A DNA stretch of 64,000 nucleotides from JBBEAM01 sp040882845. Its GTDB lineage: Bacteria > Pseudomonadota > Alphaproteobacteria > Kiloniellales > DSM-21159. Under the pieces are notes generated by a model. It was not told the origin of the DNA. It saw nothing but the letters and a program-made list of their open reading frames with translations, and made no database searches. The first letter of the stretch is position 1. Each line of letters begins with the position of its first letter. Made by a program: the position numbers and the translations under genes. The DNA is taken from contig JBBEAM010000007.1 of assembly GCA_040882845.1 (NCBI GenBank), positions 558,001 to 622,000 on the forward strand, given 5' to 3'. Positions 46,785 to 55,302 of the stretch are shown piece after piece.

Positions 46785-47759
46785 ATGCCGTCCGACACCG
46801 CACTAGCCACCGCCACCAAGAGATTGCTCGCTGCCGCGTTGCCGGGGCTCTTCGTGCTGCTCTGGGCGACCGGCTTCGTCGCCGCGATCTGGGGGCTGCC
46901 CTACGCCGAGCCCTGGACTCTCTTGGCGCTGCGTTTCGGCCTGGTGCTGGCGGTCGCCCTGCCGCTGGCCCTGCTGCTGCGCTTCGACTGGCCGGGCAGC
47001 TGGAGCCAGATCGGCCACATCGCGGTGGTCGGAATGCTGATGCACGCCGTCTATCTCGGGGGCGCCTACATGGCGATGGCGCGCGGCCTGCCGGCCGGAC
47101 TCACGGCCCTGATCGTCTGTCTGCAGCCGCTTTGCACCGCCGCCATCGTCGGCCCGCTGCTCGGCGAGAGGGTGACGCTGCGCCAGGTCGCCGGGCTCGC
47201 CCTCGGCTTCGGCGGGGTGGTCCTGGTCCTCTCGGAGAAGCTCGCGGCGGCTGCCGGCGGCGGTCTTTTCGAGGGCTTCGAGGCCTCGGCCATTCTCTTT
47301 GCGGTGGTCTCCCTGGCCGCCATGACTCTTGGCATCGTCTATCAGAAGAAATTCTGCACCACGGTCGACATCCGCGCCGGAACGATCATTCAGTATGCGG
47401 CGGCCGGCCTGGCGGTCGGCGTCATGGCGCTGCTGACCGAAGAGATGGAGGTGACCTGGACCTGGGACTTTGCGCTGTCGCTCGCCTGGCTGGTCCTCGC
47501 GCTCTCCTTCGGCGCGGTCAGCCTGCTGATGCTGCTGATCCGCCGGGGCGAGGCTTCGCGGACCGCCAGTCTCTTCTACCTGGTGCCGCCGGTGACCGCG
47601 GTGCTCGGCTATTTTTTCTTCGGCGAGACCCTCGGCTTGCCCGGTCTTCTTGGTATGGCGCTGGCAGTGATCGGGGTGGCGCTGGTCGTGCGGGCGCCAA
47701 AAGCCCGCGCGGCGAGCGAGGAGCCGGCGGTCGATCTGGAACAGAAGTCCGGCGAATAG
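46785..47759 (+). CDS. EamA/DMT family exporter
   Basis: A 324-residue membrane protein with ten hydrophobic segments in two EamA repeats. GLFVLLWATGFVAAIWGLPY and GPLLGERVTLRQVAGLALGF are in the first half, and PPVTAVLGYFFFGETLGLPG in the second. Such carriers export amino acids, drugs or metabolites. The start at 46785 begins the core; the longer frame from 46617 overlaps the divergent gene. The next gene, a GST, is 111 nt downstream in the same direction. Confidence 0.85.
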   Translation: MPSDTALATATKRLLAAALPGLFVLLWATGFVAAIWGLPYAEPWTLLALRFGLVLAVALPLALLLRFDWPGSWSQIGHIAVVGMLMHAVYLGGAYMAMARGLPAGLTALIVCLQPLCTAAIVGPLLGERVTLRQVAGLALGFGGVVLVLSEKLAAAAGGGLFEGFEASAILFAVVSLAAMTLGIVYQKKFCTTVDIRAGTIIQYAAAGLAVGVMALLTEEMEVTWTWDFALSLAWLVLALSFGAVSLLMLLIRRGEASRTASLFYLVPPVTAVLGYFFFGETLGLPGLLGMALAVIGVALVVRAPKARAASEEPAVDLEQKSGE

Positions 47760-47870
47760 CCGCCTCCGGCCTGCAGGGTAAAGCACTTTTGAACCGAGGG
47801 CGCTTTGCGCCGCGGCCCGCGCTTCCCACGTTTCATCACAGTCAGTGCACGCGCAAGGAAGGGACTTTCC

Positions 47871-48566
47871 ATGGCGATCGACCTCTACACTTGGCCGACC
47901 CCGAACGGCCACAAGATCCACATCCTGCTCGAGGAGCTGGAGCTCGACTACAGCGTCCATCCCATCGACATCGGCAAGGGCGACCAGTTCGAGCCGGAGT
48001 ACCTCAAGATCTCGCCGAACAACAAGATGCCGGCGATCGTCGATTCCGATGGTCCCGGCGGCAAGCCGCTGCCGCTTTTCGAGTCCGGCGCCATCCTGAT
48101 CTACCTGGCGGATAAGCACGGCAAGTTCCTGCCGTCCGAGGGCGCCGAGCGCTACACCACGATTCAGTGGCTGATGTGGCAGATGGGCGGCCTCGGCCCG
48201 ATGCTCGGTCAGGCGCATCACTTCCTGCAGTACGCGCCGGAGAAGATCGACTATGCGATGAAACGCTATTCCAACGAGGCCGGCCGTCTCTATGCCGTGC
48301 TCGACAAGCGGCTCTCGGAGACTCGTTATCTTGCAGGGGAGGACTACTCCATCGCCGACATCGCCGCCTGGCCCTGGACCCGCTACCCCGACCGCCAGGG
48401 CGTCGAGCGCGGCGACTTCCCCAACTTCATGCGCTGGTTCGAGGAGATCGAGCAACGTCCGGCGGTGCAGCGCGGCATCCAGGTGCTGGCCGACAGCCGC
48501 ACGGCGTCCTTCGACGACAAGGCCAGGGAACTGCTGTTCGGCGCCGGGCAGTACCAGCGCCGCTGA
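47871..48566 (+). CDS. Glutathione S-transferase, YfcG/YghU type (first copy)
   Basis: A 231-residue thioredoxin-fold GST. TPNGHKIHILLEEL carries the glutathione-site Thr/Asn-type residues of the YfcG class, which act as disulfide-bond oxidoreductases. SPNNKMPAIVD (cis-Pro) and FESGAILIYLADK are standard. The all-helical C-terminal domain has QWLMWQMGGLGPMLGQAHHF. It lies before a PLP enzyme gene, with 79 nt between, and has a close paralog at 49872. Role in thiol or polysulfide handling is inferred. Confidence 0.88.
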   Translation: MAIDLYTWPTPNGHKIHILLEELELDYSVHPIDIGKGDQFEPEYLKISPNNKMPAIVDSDGPGGKPLPLFESGAILIYLADKHGKFLPSEGAERYTTIQWLMWQMGGLGPMLGQAHHFLQYAPEKIDYAMKRYSNEAGRLYAVLDKRLSETRYLAGEDYSIADIAAWPWTRYPDRQGVERGDFPNFMRWFEEIEQRPAVQRGIQVLADSRTASFDDKARELLFGAGQYQRR

Positions 48567-48645
48567 CCGGCGGGATTCCCTCTCGCGCTCGCTGGCCGCT
48601 TCCGGCACTCTCGCCCGCAAAGCGGCCAGCGGGCGCGGAGGTAAG

Positions 48646-49806
48646 ATGACGACGGACAACGCTAAGAATTCCTGGCGGCCGGAGACCCTGGCGGCCCAGG
48701 CGCTGCACTACAGCGATCCCGAGACGGCGGGCATCGTGCCGCCGATTCAGCCCTCGACCACCTACGGCGTCGACGAGGCCCATATCCCGCTCGGCCCGAC
48801 CCAGTACACCCGCTACCATAATCCGACCTTCACCCTGCCTGAGCGCCTGCTGGCAGAGCTCGAGGGCGGTGAAGAGGCGCTGCTCTTCGCCTCTGGCCTG
48901 GCGGCTTCGGCGGCGGCCTTCCAGGCGCTGGCACCCGGCGACCACGTCGTGGTGCATCGGGTGATCTACTGGGGCCTGCGCGGCTGGCTGGAGGACTTCT
49001 GCCCGCGCTGGGGCATCGAACTGGATCTTGCCGACCTGACCGACCCCGAAGAACTGCGCGCGACGATCCGCAAGGACCAGACCAAGCTGGTGTGGATCGA
49101 GACGCCGAGCAACCCGCTCTGGGAGGTGCTGGACATCGCCGCGCTGGCGGAGATTTGCCGGGAGGCGGGCGCCCTGCTGGCCGTCGACTCGACCGCCGCA
49201 ACCCCGGTGCTGAGTCGCCCTCTGGAGCTCGGCGCCGACCTGGTCATGCACTCGGCGACCAAGTTTCTCAACGGCCACAGCGACGTTCTGGCCGGCGCCC
49301 TGGTCACGAAGCGCAAGGATGCTTTCTGGGCGCGGGTGCTGGAGAACCGCTCCAAGGTCGGCGCCGTGCTCGGCCCCTTCGAGGCCTGGCTGCTGCTGCG
49401 CGGCCTACGCACGCTCTATGTGCGGGTCGAACGCCAGTCGGCCAGCGCGCAGCGGATCGCCGAGCATTTCGAGGCCCATCCCAAGGTGTCCCGCGTCCGC
49501 TATCCCGGTCTGCCCAGCCACCCCGGCCACGAGCTGGCGAAGCGCCAGATGCGGGGCGGATTCGGAGGCATGCTGTCGATCGAGATCGCCGGCGGGCGCC
49601 AGGCGGCGCTGGCCGTCGCCGGACACTGCGCCCTTTGGGTGCGGGCGACCTCGCTCGGCGGAGTCGAGAGTCTGATCGAGCACCGCGCCACCATCGAGGG
49701 GCCGAACAGTCCCTGTCCTGACAACCTGCTGCGGCTCTCGGTCGGGCTGGAAGCGCCGGATGATCTGATCGCCGACCTGGAACGGGCCCTCGACCAGGCC
49801 GGCTAG
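48646..49806 (+). CDS. Cys/Met metabolism PLP-dependent enzyme (cystathionine lyase/synthase-like)
   Basis: A 386-residue enzyme of the cystathionine gamma-synthase/lyase group. The PLP Lys is at 206 in MHSATKFLNGHSD. VWIETPSNPLWEVLDI and LFASGLAASAAAFQALAPGD are conserved blocks, and the Tyr motif is QYTRYHNPT. It could cleave cystathionine (MetC), act as gamma-synthase, or process another sulfur amino acid. GGAGGTAAG before ATG 48646 is a strong ribosome site; the longer frame overlaps the upstream GST. It lies between two GST paralogs, which suggests a shared sulfur pathway. Confidence 0.85.
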   Translation: MTTDNAKNSWRPETLAAQALHYSDPETAGIVPPIQPSTTYGVDEAHIPLGPTQYTRYHNPTFTLPERLLAELEGGEEALLFASGLAASAAAFQALAPGDHVVVHRVIYWGLRGWLEDFCPRWGIELDLADLTDPEELRATIRKDQTKLVWIETPSNPLWEVLDIAALAEICREAGALLAVDSTAATPVLSRPLELGADLVMHSATKFLNGHSDVLAGALVTKRKDAFWARVLENRSKVGAVLGPFEAWLLLRGLRTLYVRVERQSASAQRIAEHFEAHPKVSRVRYPGLPSHPGHELAKRQMRGGFGGMLSIEIAGGRQAALAVAGHCALWVRATSLGGVESLIEHRATIEGPNSPCPDNLLRLSVGLEAPDDLIADLERALDQAG

Positions 49807-49871
49807 GCCTTGCAAAGCAACGCTCGGCTCACAGGTGTTTAGCAAGCACAGCAAACCGTTAGGAGAACCGA

Positions 49872-50492
49872 GTGACCATCGATCTCTACACCTGGAGCAC
49901 GCCGAACGGGCGCAAGGCCTCGATCATGCTGGAGGAAGTCGAGCTTCCCTATAGCGTCCATCCCATCGACATCACCAAGGACGAGCAGTTCGCGCCGGAC
50001 TTCCTGAAGATCTCCCCGAACAACAAGATTCCGGCCATCTACGATCCGGATGGGCCGGAGGGTGCGGCGATCTCGATCTTCGAGACCGGTGCGATCCTGA
50101 TCTATCTGGCGGAAAAAACCGGCAAGCTGCTGCCCGAGGCGCCGCGCCACAAGTATGAGGTGATGCAATGGCTGATGTGGCAGATGGGCGGCTTCGGGCC
50201 GATGCTCGGACAGGCGCACCACTTCCTGCGCTTCGCCAAGGAAGATCTGCCCTATGCCAAGGACCGCTACCGCAACGAAGCGCGGCGGCTCTACGGCGTG
50301 CTCGACACGCGTCTTGGCGAGAGCGAGTTCCTCGGCTCCGGCGGCTACTCCATCGCCGACATCGCGACCTACCCCTGGGCGATGCGCCACGAGTGGCAGG
50401 AAATCGACCTCGGCGATTTCCCCAATGTCTCCCGCTGGGCCGAGACGCTCGCCGCGCGCCCGGCGGTGGCCAAGGGGATGGCCGTTCCCTGA
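49872..50492 (+). CDS. Glutathione S-transferase, YfcG/YghU type (second copy)
   Basis: A 206-residue paralog of the GST at 47871: TPNGRKASIMLEEV, SPNNKIPAIYD, FETGAILIYLAEK and QWLMWQMGGFGPMLGQAHHF align almost residue for residue. It is shorter at the C-terminus and lacks the last ~25 residues of the first copy. The start is GTG 49872, with AGGAGAA about 6 nt upstream. It follows the PLP gene by 65 nt and is probably in the same transcript. Duplication around an inserted PLP gene is the simplest history. Confidence 0.88.
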   Translation: MTIDLYTWSTPNGRKASIMLEEVELPYSVHPIDITKDEQFAPDFLKISPNNKIPAIYDPDGPEGAAISIFETGAILIYLAEKTGKLLPEAPRHKYEVMQWLMWQMGGFGPMLGQAHHFLRFAKEDLPYAKDRYRNEARRLYGVLDTRLGESEFLGSGGYSIADIATYPWAMRHEWQEIDLGDFPNVSRWAETLAARPAVAKGMAVP

Positions 50493-50505
50493 GGCGCACG
50501 CGGCG

Positions 50506-50522
50506 GACTTCACGCGGAAGTC
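50506..50522 (+). terminator. Possible weak hairpin after the second GST
   Basis: GACTTC (50506-50511), loop ACGCG, GAAGTC (50517-50522), 14 nt past the stop codon. The 6-bp stem has no T-tract, so a terminator role is only a possibility. Confidence 0.25.
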
Positions 50523-50598
50523 ATCGCAAGCCTGTTTACTCCCGCCGCGTTTCTTCGCAGGCTAGAGCGAGCGTAGAAAAATAAACGGGAGAGAGAGC

Positions 50599-51129
50599 AT
50601 GGCATCCAGTGTGGGAGCGTTCGTCGGCGGTGTGGTCGTTGCCGGCGCGGTCGCCGCGGCGCTGTACTTCACTGTCGGCCCTGGTGGGATGGAAGCGGAG
50701 ATGGAAAAGCCGATGGCGGAGACTGCGGCGGACAGCGCGCCTGCTGCTCAGGAGAGTCATCCAGCCGTCCCCTTCCGCCAGGCGATCTTCCAGAACTTCA
50801 AGTGGCACCTCGGCAAGCTCGGCGCCATGGCCAAAGGCGAAATGGACTTCGATGCCGCCGCCGCGCAGGACCATGCCGAGGTTATCGCGTTGCTGGCCGG
50901 TAGCATTCCACAGGGCTTCCCCGAAGGCTCCAGCGGGCCGGACAGCGCCGCGCTGCCGGCAATCTGGGAGGACTTCCCCGGCTTCGAAAGCAAGGCCAAC
51001 AATCTGCAGATTGCGGCGGCCGCTCTGGCGGATGCCGGCGATGTGACCCAGGACAATCTCGGCGGCTACGTCCAGGAGATCGGCGGCGCCTGCGGCAGTT
51101 GCCACGACGACTTCCGCGCCAAGAACTAG
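50599..51129 (+). CDS. Membrane-anchored cytochrome c'
   Basis: A 176-residue protein with an N-terminal hydrophobic anchor (about 5-26) and an acidic linker. A four-helix cytochrome c'-type domain from about 57 ends in the haem attachment site CGSCH (165-169). The placing of the CxxCH near the C-terminus is characteristic of cytochrome c'. IFQNFKWHLGKLGAMAKGEM matches the first helix. Such proteins bind NO or transfer electrons. GGGAGAGAGAGC precedes the ATG. It is convergent with a cytochrome b561 gene, 8 nt away. Confidence 0.88.
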   Translation: MASSVGAFVGGVVVAGAVAAALYFTVGPGGMEAEMEKPMAETAADSAPAAQESHPAVPFRQAIFQNFKWHLGKLGAMAKGEMDFDAAAAQDHAEVIALLAGSIPQGFPEGSSGPDSAALPAIWEDFPGFESKANNLQIAAAALADAGDVTQDNLGGYVQEIGGACGSCHDDFRAKN

Positions 51130-51137
51130 GGTCCGGA

Positions 51138-51869
51138 TTAGGAGAGGGCGCCCGGCAGCACTTCGACGATGGCATAAGCCGCCGCCGCTGCCGCGGCCAG
51201 CAGAACCAGGCCCCAGAGGGTCACCACTATCCCCGGCCCGGCCTTCGCAGCCGGGCCGTCCTGCGTCTGGCTGCCGGCGGGCTTGCGGCCGGTGATCATG
51301 GCGCGGATCAGCGGCTCCCGCTTGACGAAGCTGTGAAAGGCGACGGCCAGCAGATGCAGCGCGATCAGCGCGACGACGACGTTGAAGATGTTTTCGTGCA
51401 GGTCTGTGAACTCGTCGCGCAGGCCGGGAGAAATCAGGACCGATAGCGGCCCCTGGGTCAGGATGTCGTCGTCTGCGAAGAGACCGGTAAGCACCTGCAG
51501 TCCGATGGCGGTTAGCAGGGCGATCACGGACAGCGCGCCGAGTGGATTGTGTCCGGGGTACTGCTTCTCCCGGCCCCGCGCCAGATCCCGGGCGTAGGCC
51601 AGGGTTTCCGAAAGCGGACGCAGGAACGCGAAGAAGCGCGCGTTGCGCGGCCCGAGGAAACCCCAGGCGATGCGGAAAATGATCAGCGCCAGGATGGCGA
51701 AGCCGGAATAGGTGTGCAGCTCCATGGAGCCGACATCTAATTCCGCGGTGGCGTAGGAGAAAGCGATCAGGCCGACCAGCGCCCAGTGGAACAGGCGTGT
51801 CGGCAGGTCCCAGACGAGCAGCTTCTTGGCGCCCGCCGGCCTGCCGGCCCGAGTCTTCGACTGCGTCAT
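51138..51869 (-). CDS. Cytochrome b561 family protein
   Basis: A 243-residue membrane cytochrome. WDLPTRLFHWALVGLIAFSY is the first helix with its haem-ligand His; HTYSGFAILALIIFRIAWGF, FTDLHENIFNVVVALIALHL and AFHSFVKREP supply further His and helices. It resembles the Ni/Fe-hydrogenase-type or YceJ-type b561, often paired with c-type cytochromes. ATG 51869 has GGAGGGAG upstream. It is convergent with the cytochrome c' gene, so they are not co-transcribed, though they may share an electron path. Confidence 0.87.
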   Translation of the reverse strand: MTQSKTRAGRPAGAKKLLVWDLPTRLFHWALVGLIAFSYATAELDVGSMELHTYSGFAILALIIFRIAWGFLGPRNARFFAFLRPLSETLAYARDLARGREKQYPGHNPLGALSVIALLTAIGLQVLTGLFADDDILTQGPLSVLISPGLRDEFTDLHENIFNVVVALIALHLLAVAFHSFVKREPLIRAMITGRKPAGSQTQDGPAAKAGPGIVVTLWGLVLLAAAAAAAYAIVEVLPGALS

Positions 51870-51974
51870 CGCCCACACTCCCTCCGCCGCGGCCACGAGG
51901 GCCATCTTCAGGGAGCGCAGACTAGCGCGGCGCCGGCGGGCTGCGAAATACCCGAGCCGGCCCGGCGAGAGAAA

Positions 51975-52172
51975 TCAGGCGGCGCGCAGTTCGTGGACGA
52001 TGGCGCCATTGCGGCTGCGCTGGCCGCTCTGCTGCAGGCCGTAGAGTTCGTCGCGGGCGCGCTCCAGCTGCTTCAGTTCGCGGCGGTCGTCCTTGTCCCA
52101 GACTTCAATGCAGGACAGCTTGATTTCGACAAGATCGATAAGCGTTTCCAGGCTCTGCTGAGAAATGTTCAT
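51975..52172 (-). CDS. Small conserved hypothetical protein
   Basis: A 65-residue protein opening MNISQQSLETLIDLVEIKLS, with a second helix (DDRRELKQLERARDELYGLQ). It has no signal or membrane segment. The N-terminal block looks like a short conserved alphaproteobacterial family of unknown role, from memory only. ATG 52172 lies 85-120 nt from two CtrA-like boxes (52257-52294), which could control it. Confidence 0.6.
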   Translation of the reverse strand: MNISQQSLETLIDLVEIKLSCIEVWDKDDRRELKQLERARDELYGLQQSGQRSRNGAIVHELRAA

Positions 52173-52256
52173 GTGGGTTTCCCCTCTCGCTAGCGCCGAG
52201 GCGCGTGCCGGTCTGGCTTGGCGCGTCGGGCAAGGCGGAGAATGGCGCTCTTATCG

Positions 52257-52294
52257 TTAAGATCGGATGAAGGCAGTGTTAACACGCGGTAAAC
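52257..52294. promoter_or_regulatory. Tandem CtrA-like boxes
   Basis: TTAA-N7-TGAA (52257-52271) and TTAA-N7-TAAAC (52279-52294) each differ by one base from the CtrA consensus TTAA-N7-TTAA(C). They start 22 bp apart. The palindrome GTGTTAACAC (52276-52285) overlaps the second. They lie upstream of the 65-residue gene (minus) and of tRNA-Ser (plus, 143 nt). Similarity only; TTAA is rare in GC-rich DNA, which raises its interest. Confidence 0.35.
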
Positions 52295-52436
52295 GCGAAT
52301 CCGTGCAGCGCCGGCGGAATTTTTGCCCCCATCGCAGGAACGCGCGGCCGCTTGCCGCGTCACCCTTGCATGGACCAGATTAGGCGCTTGCGCCGCTGGG
52401 GTGAAGAAGCTAGGTTCGCCGCGCTTTTGGACCTGG

Positions 52437-52529
52437 GGACAGGTGGCCGAGTGGCTGAAGGCGCTCCCCTGCTAAGGGAGTATGGGGTTTATAGCTCCAT
52501 CGAGGGTTCGAATCCCTCCCTGTCCGCCA
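52437..52529 (+). tRNA. tRNA-Ser (GCU anticodon)
   Basis: A 90-nt class II tRNA plus encoded CCA. The acceptor GGACAGG (52437-52443) pairs with CCTGTCC (52519-52525), G is the discriminator base, and CCA is 52527-52529. Anticodon GCT is 52471-52473, in a loop closed by CTCCC/GGGAG. GGTTCGAATCC is the T loop, and an extended variable arm gives the Ser/Leu class, so it decodes AGC/AGU. cysD starts 51 nt downstream, so the tRNA may be processed from the same transcript. Confidence 0.97.
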
Positions 52530-52579
52530 ATTCAACGCCCCAGAAGCGCGCCGCGGCATACTCATTTGAACGGGCAGAG

Positions 52580-53374
52580 ATGAACCGTCTCGACGAACTC
52601 GAAGCGCAGTCGATCTACATTCTGCGCGAGGCCTACAATCGGATCGCCCCGCTGTCCATGCTGTGGTCCCTGGGCAAGGACTCCAACGTCATGGTCTGGC
52701 TGGCGAAGAAGGCCTTTTTCGGCCGCGTGCCCTTTCCGGCGATCCTGCTCGACACCGGCAACGAACTCGACGAGGTCTATGCCTTCCGCGACCGCTACGT
52801 GCCGGAGTGGGGCCTGGATTACATCAACGCCGAGTGCCCGGGTTACGACGAGACCGATCCGACCCTGCCGAAGAACGCCCGCGCCGCCGAGCGCAAGACG
52901 CTCGGCCTGAAGCGGATCATCGAGGCGCACGACTTCCGCGGCATCTTCCTCGGCATCCGCCGCGACGAGCAGGCGGTGCGCGGCAAGGAGCGGGTGTTCT
53001 CCCCGCGCGACGAATCCGGCGACTGGGACTACAAGGATCAGCCGCCGGAATTCTGGGATCAGTTCAAGACCGACTTCGCGCCGGGCACCCACGTGCGAAT
53101 CCATCCGCTGCTGCAGTGGACCGAGGTGGACATCTGGCGCTACATCCAGCGCGAGCGGATTCCCGTGGTGCCGCTGTATTTCGCCAAGGATGGCATGCGC
53201 TATCGTTCCCTGGGCGAAAAGGACATCACCCGTCCGGTGAAGTCGGATGCCGCGACCATCGAGGAAATCATCGCCGAGCTGGAGAGCACCAAGGAGCCCG
53301 AGCGGGCCGGCCGGGTGATGGACCACGACAGCGAGGACGCTTTCGAGCGGCTGCGCGCCAAGGGGTACATGTGA
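52580..53374 (+). CDS. cysD: Sulfate adenylyltransferase subunit 2
   Basis: A 264-residue small subunit of ATP sulfurylase. MLWSLGKDSNVMVWLAKKAF contains the PP-loop. GIRRDEQAVRGKERVFS and RYRSLGEKDITRPVKSDA are CysD signatures. With CysN it makes adenosine 5'-phosphosulfate from ATP and sulfate. ATG 52580 gives the normal N-terminus (MNRLDELEAQSIYILREAYN); the longer frame runs through the tRNA. Its stop overlaps the cysNC start by one base (TGATG). Confidence 0.94.
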   Translation: MNRLDELEAQSIYILREAYNRIAPLSMLWSLGKDSNVMVWLAKKAFFGRVPFPAILLDTGNELDEVYAFRDRYVPEWGLDYINAECPGYDETDPTLPKNARAAERKTLGLKRIIEAHDFRGIFLGIRRDEQAVRGKERVFSPRDESGDWDYKDQPPEFWDQFKTDFAPGTHVRIHPLLQWTEVDIWRYIQRERIPVVPLYFAKDGMRYRSLGEKDITRPVKSDAATIEEIIAELESTKEPERAGRVMDHDSEDAFERLRAKGYM

Positions 53375-55302
53375 TGCCGGACCGCCCGATCGCCGCGCCG
53401 GACGCTGCCGCACCCCTCGCCGACGCCGTCGCCCCCGGCACCTCCCGCGAACTGCTGAAGATCGTCATCGTCGGCCATGTCGACCACGGCAAGTCGACCC
53501 TTATCGGCCGGCTGCTCTATGACACCGGCTCCCTGCCGGATGGCAAGTTAGAGGAGCTCGAGGCGATCTCGCGCCGCCGCGGCATGGCGCTGGAGTGGTC
53601 CTTCGTGCTCGACGCCTTCCAGGCCGAGCGCGACCAGGCGGTGACCATCGACACCACCCAGATCTGGTTCAAGACCGCCAAGCGCGACTACGTCATCATC
53701 GACGCGCCCGGCCACCGGGAGTTTCTGAAGAACATGGTCAGCGGCGCCGCCGCCGCAGACGCCGCGATTCTGGTGGTCGACGCCGCCGAAGGGGTGCGCG
53801 AGCAGACCCGCCGTCACGGCTATCTGCTGCATCTGCTTGGCATCAAGCAGGTGGCGGTTGCGATCAACAAGCTGGACCTGGTGGATTTCGCCGAAGCGCG
53901 CTTCGCCGAGGTCAGCCAGGAGATCACCGATTACCTCGGCAGCATCGGCGTGACGCCGAGCTTCATCCAGCCGATCTCGGCGCGCGACGGCGATTTCGTC
54001 GCCAAGCCGTCCGAGCGCGCGCCCTGGTACTCCGGTCCGACGGTGCTCGAGGCGCTCGACCGCTTCCACAGTGTCACAGCTCCGGTCGGACAGCCGCTGC
54101 GCATGGCGGTGCAGGACGTCTATCACTTCGACGAGCGCCGCATCCTCGCCGGCCGGATCGAGTCCGGCATTCTGCGCGTCGGCGACACGGTGCTGCTTTC
54201 GCCGTCGAACAAGACCGCGCAGGTGCGCTCCATCGAAGCCTGGAACGCGCCCAACCCGGTGCAGGCGCACAGCGGGCAGTCGGTGGGAATCACCCTCAAC
54301 GAGCAGCTTTTCGTCGAGCGTGGGGAAATCCTCAGCCACGAAGACGCTCCGCCGCAGCTCAGCAATACCTTCCGCGCCAACATCTTCTGGCTGGGGCACA
54401 AGCCCCTGCAGGTCGGCAAGACCTACAAGATGAAGCTGCTGACCTGCGAGGTGCAGGTCACCGTGCATAAGATCGAAAGCATCATCGATACCGAGACCCT
54501 GGCCAGCAGGGGCGGGGAAGAGGTGGTCCGCAACTCGGTTGCCGAGGTGGTGCTGAAGAGCCGCCGCATCCTGCCGCTGGACGAATTCCACGTGCTGCCG
54601 CGTAGCGGCCGCTTCGTGCTGCTCGAGGACTACGACGTGGTCGGCGGAGGCGGCATCTCCATGGAGGGCTACCCGGATCAGCGCGATGCCCTGACCGTGC
54701 GCTCGACCAACGTCTACAGCGTCGAGCACCGGGTGACCCCGGAAGCGCGCATCCTGCGCAATGGCCACCGCGGCGGCGTGCTCTGGTTCACCGGACTCTC
54801 CGGCGCCGGAAAGTCGACACTGGCCATGGCAGTGGAGAAGGAACTCTTCGCCAAGGGCTATCAGGTCTACGTGCTCGACGGCGACAACGTGCGGCGCGGT
54901 CTCAACGCCAATCTCGGCTTCCAGCCGGAGGACCGGGCGGAGAATATCCGCCGCGTCGGCGAGGCCGCGGCGCTCTTCGCCGATGCCGGCTTCATTTGCA
55001 TCACTGCCTTCATCTCGCCCTATCAGTCGGATCGCGACCGGGCGCGCGGTGCGGCCGGCGAGAACTATCACGAGATTTTCGTCGAGGCGGATCTGGCCAC
55101 CTGCGAGCTGCGCGATCCCAAGGGACTCTACAAGCGCGCCCGCGCCGGCGAGATCGAGGAGTTCACCGGAATCTCTGCGCCCTACGAGGCGCCGCAGGAC
55201 GCGGATCTCGTGATCCATACCGGTCACAGCGACGTCGAAACCTGCGTGCGCCAGATCCTGGACTTCGTAGAGAAGAACTTTACGCTGTCACCGAGCGCAT
55301 GA
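53374..55302 (+). CDS. cysNC: Bifunctional sulfate adenylyltransferase subunit 1 / APS kinase
   Basis: A 642-residue fusion. The N-terminal GTPase (CysN) starts after a 27-residue leader: GHVDHGKSTLIGRLLYDTG (G1), DAPGHREFLKNM (G3), NKLD (G4), then beta-barrel domains to about 435. The C-terminal APS kinase (CysC) starts at GGVLWFTGLSGAGKSTLAMA (P-loop) and has DGDNVRRGLNANLGF. The result is CysD plus this protein making APS and then PAPS. The fusion is a common form in alphaproteobacteria and in NodQ of rhizobia. No cysH or cysI lies in the window. Confidence 0.95.
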   Translation: MPDRPIAAPDAAAPLADAVAPGTSRELLKIVIVGHVDHGKSTLIGRLLYDTGSLPDGKLEELEAISRRRGMALEWSFVLDAFQAERDQAVTIDTTQIWFKTAKRDYVIIDAPGHREFLKNMVSGAAAADAAILVVDAAEGVREQTRRHGYLLHLLGIKQVAVAINKLDLVDFAEARFAEVSQEITDYLGSIGVTPSFIQPISARDGDFVAKPSERAPWYSGPTVLEALDRFHSVTAPVGQPLRMAVQDVYHFDERRILAGRIESGILRVGDTVLLSPSNKTAQVRSIEAWNAPNPVQAHSGQSVGITLNEQLFVERGEILSHEDAPPQLSNTFRANIFWLGHKPLQVGKTYKMKLLTCEVQVTVHKIESIIDTETLASRGGEEVVRNSVAEVVLKSRRILPLDEFHVLPRSGRFVLLEDYDVVGGGGISMEGYPDQRDALTVRSTNVYSVEHRVTPEARILRNGHRGGVLWFTGLSGAGKSTLAMAVEKELFAKGYQVYVLDGDNVRRGLNANLGFQPEDRAENIRRVGEAAALFADAGFICITAFISPYQSDRDRARGAAGENYHEIFVEADLATCELRDPKGLYKRARAGEIEEFTGISAPYEAPQDADLVIHTGHSDVETCVRQILDFVEKNFTLSPSA

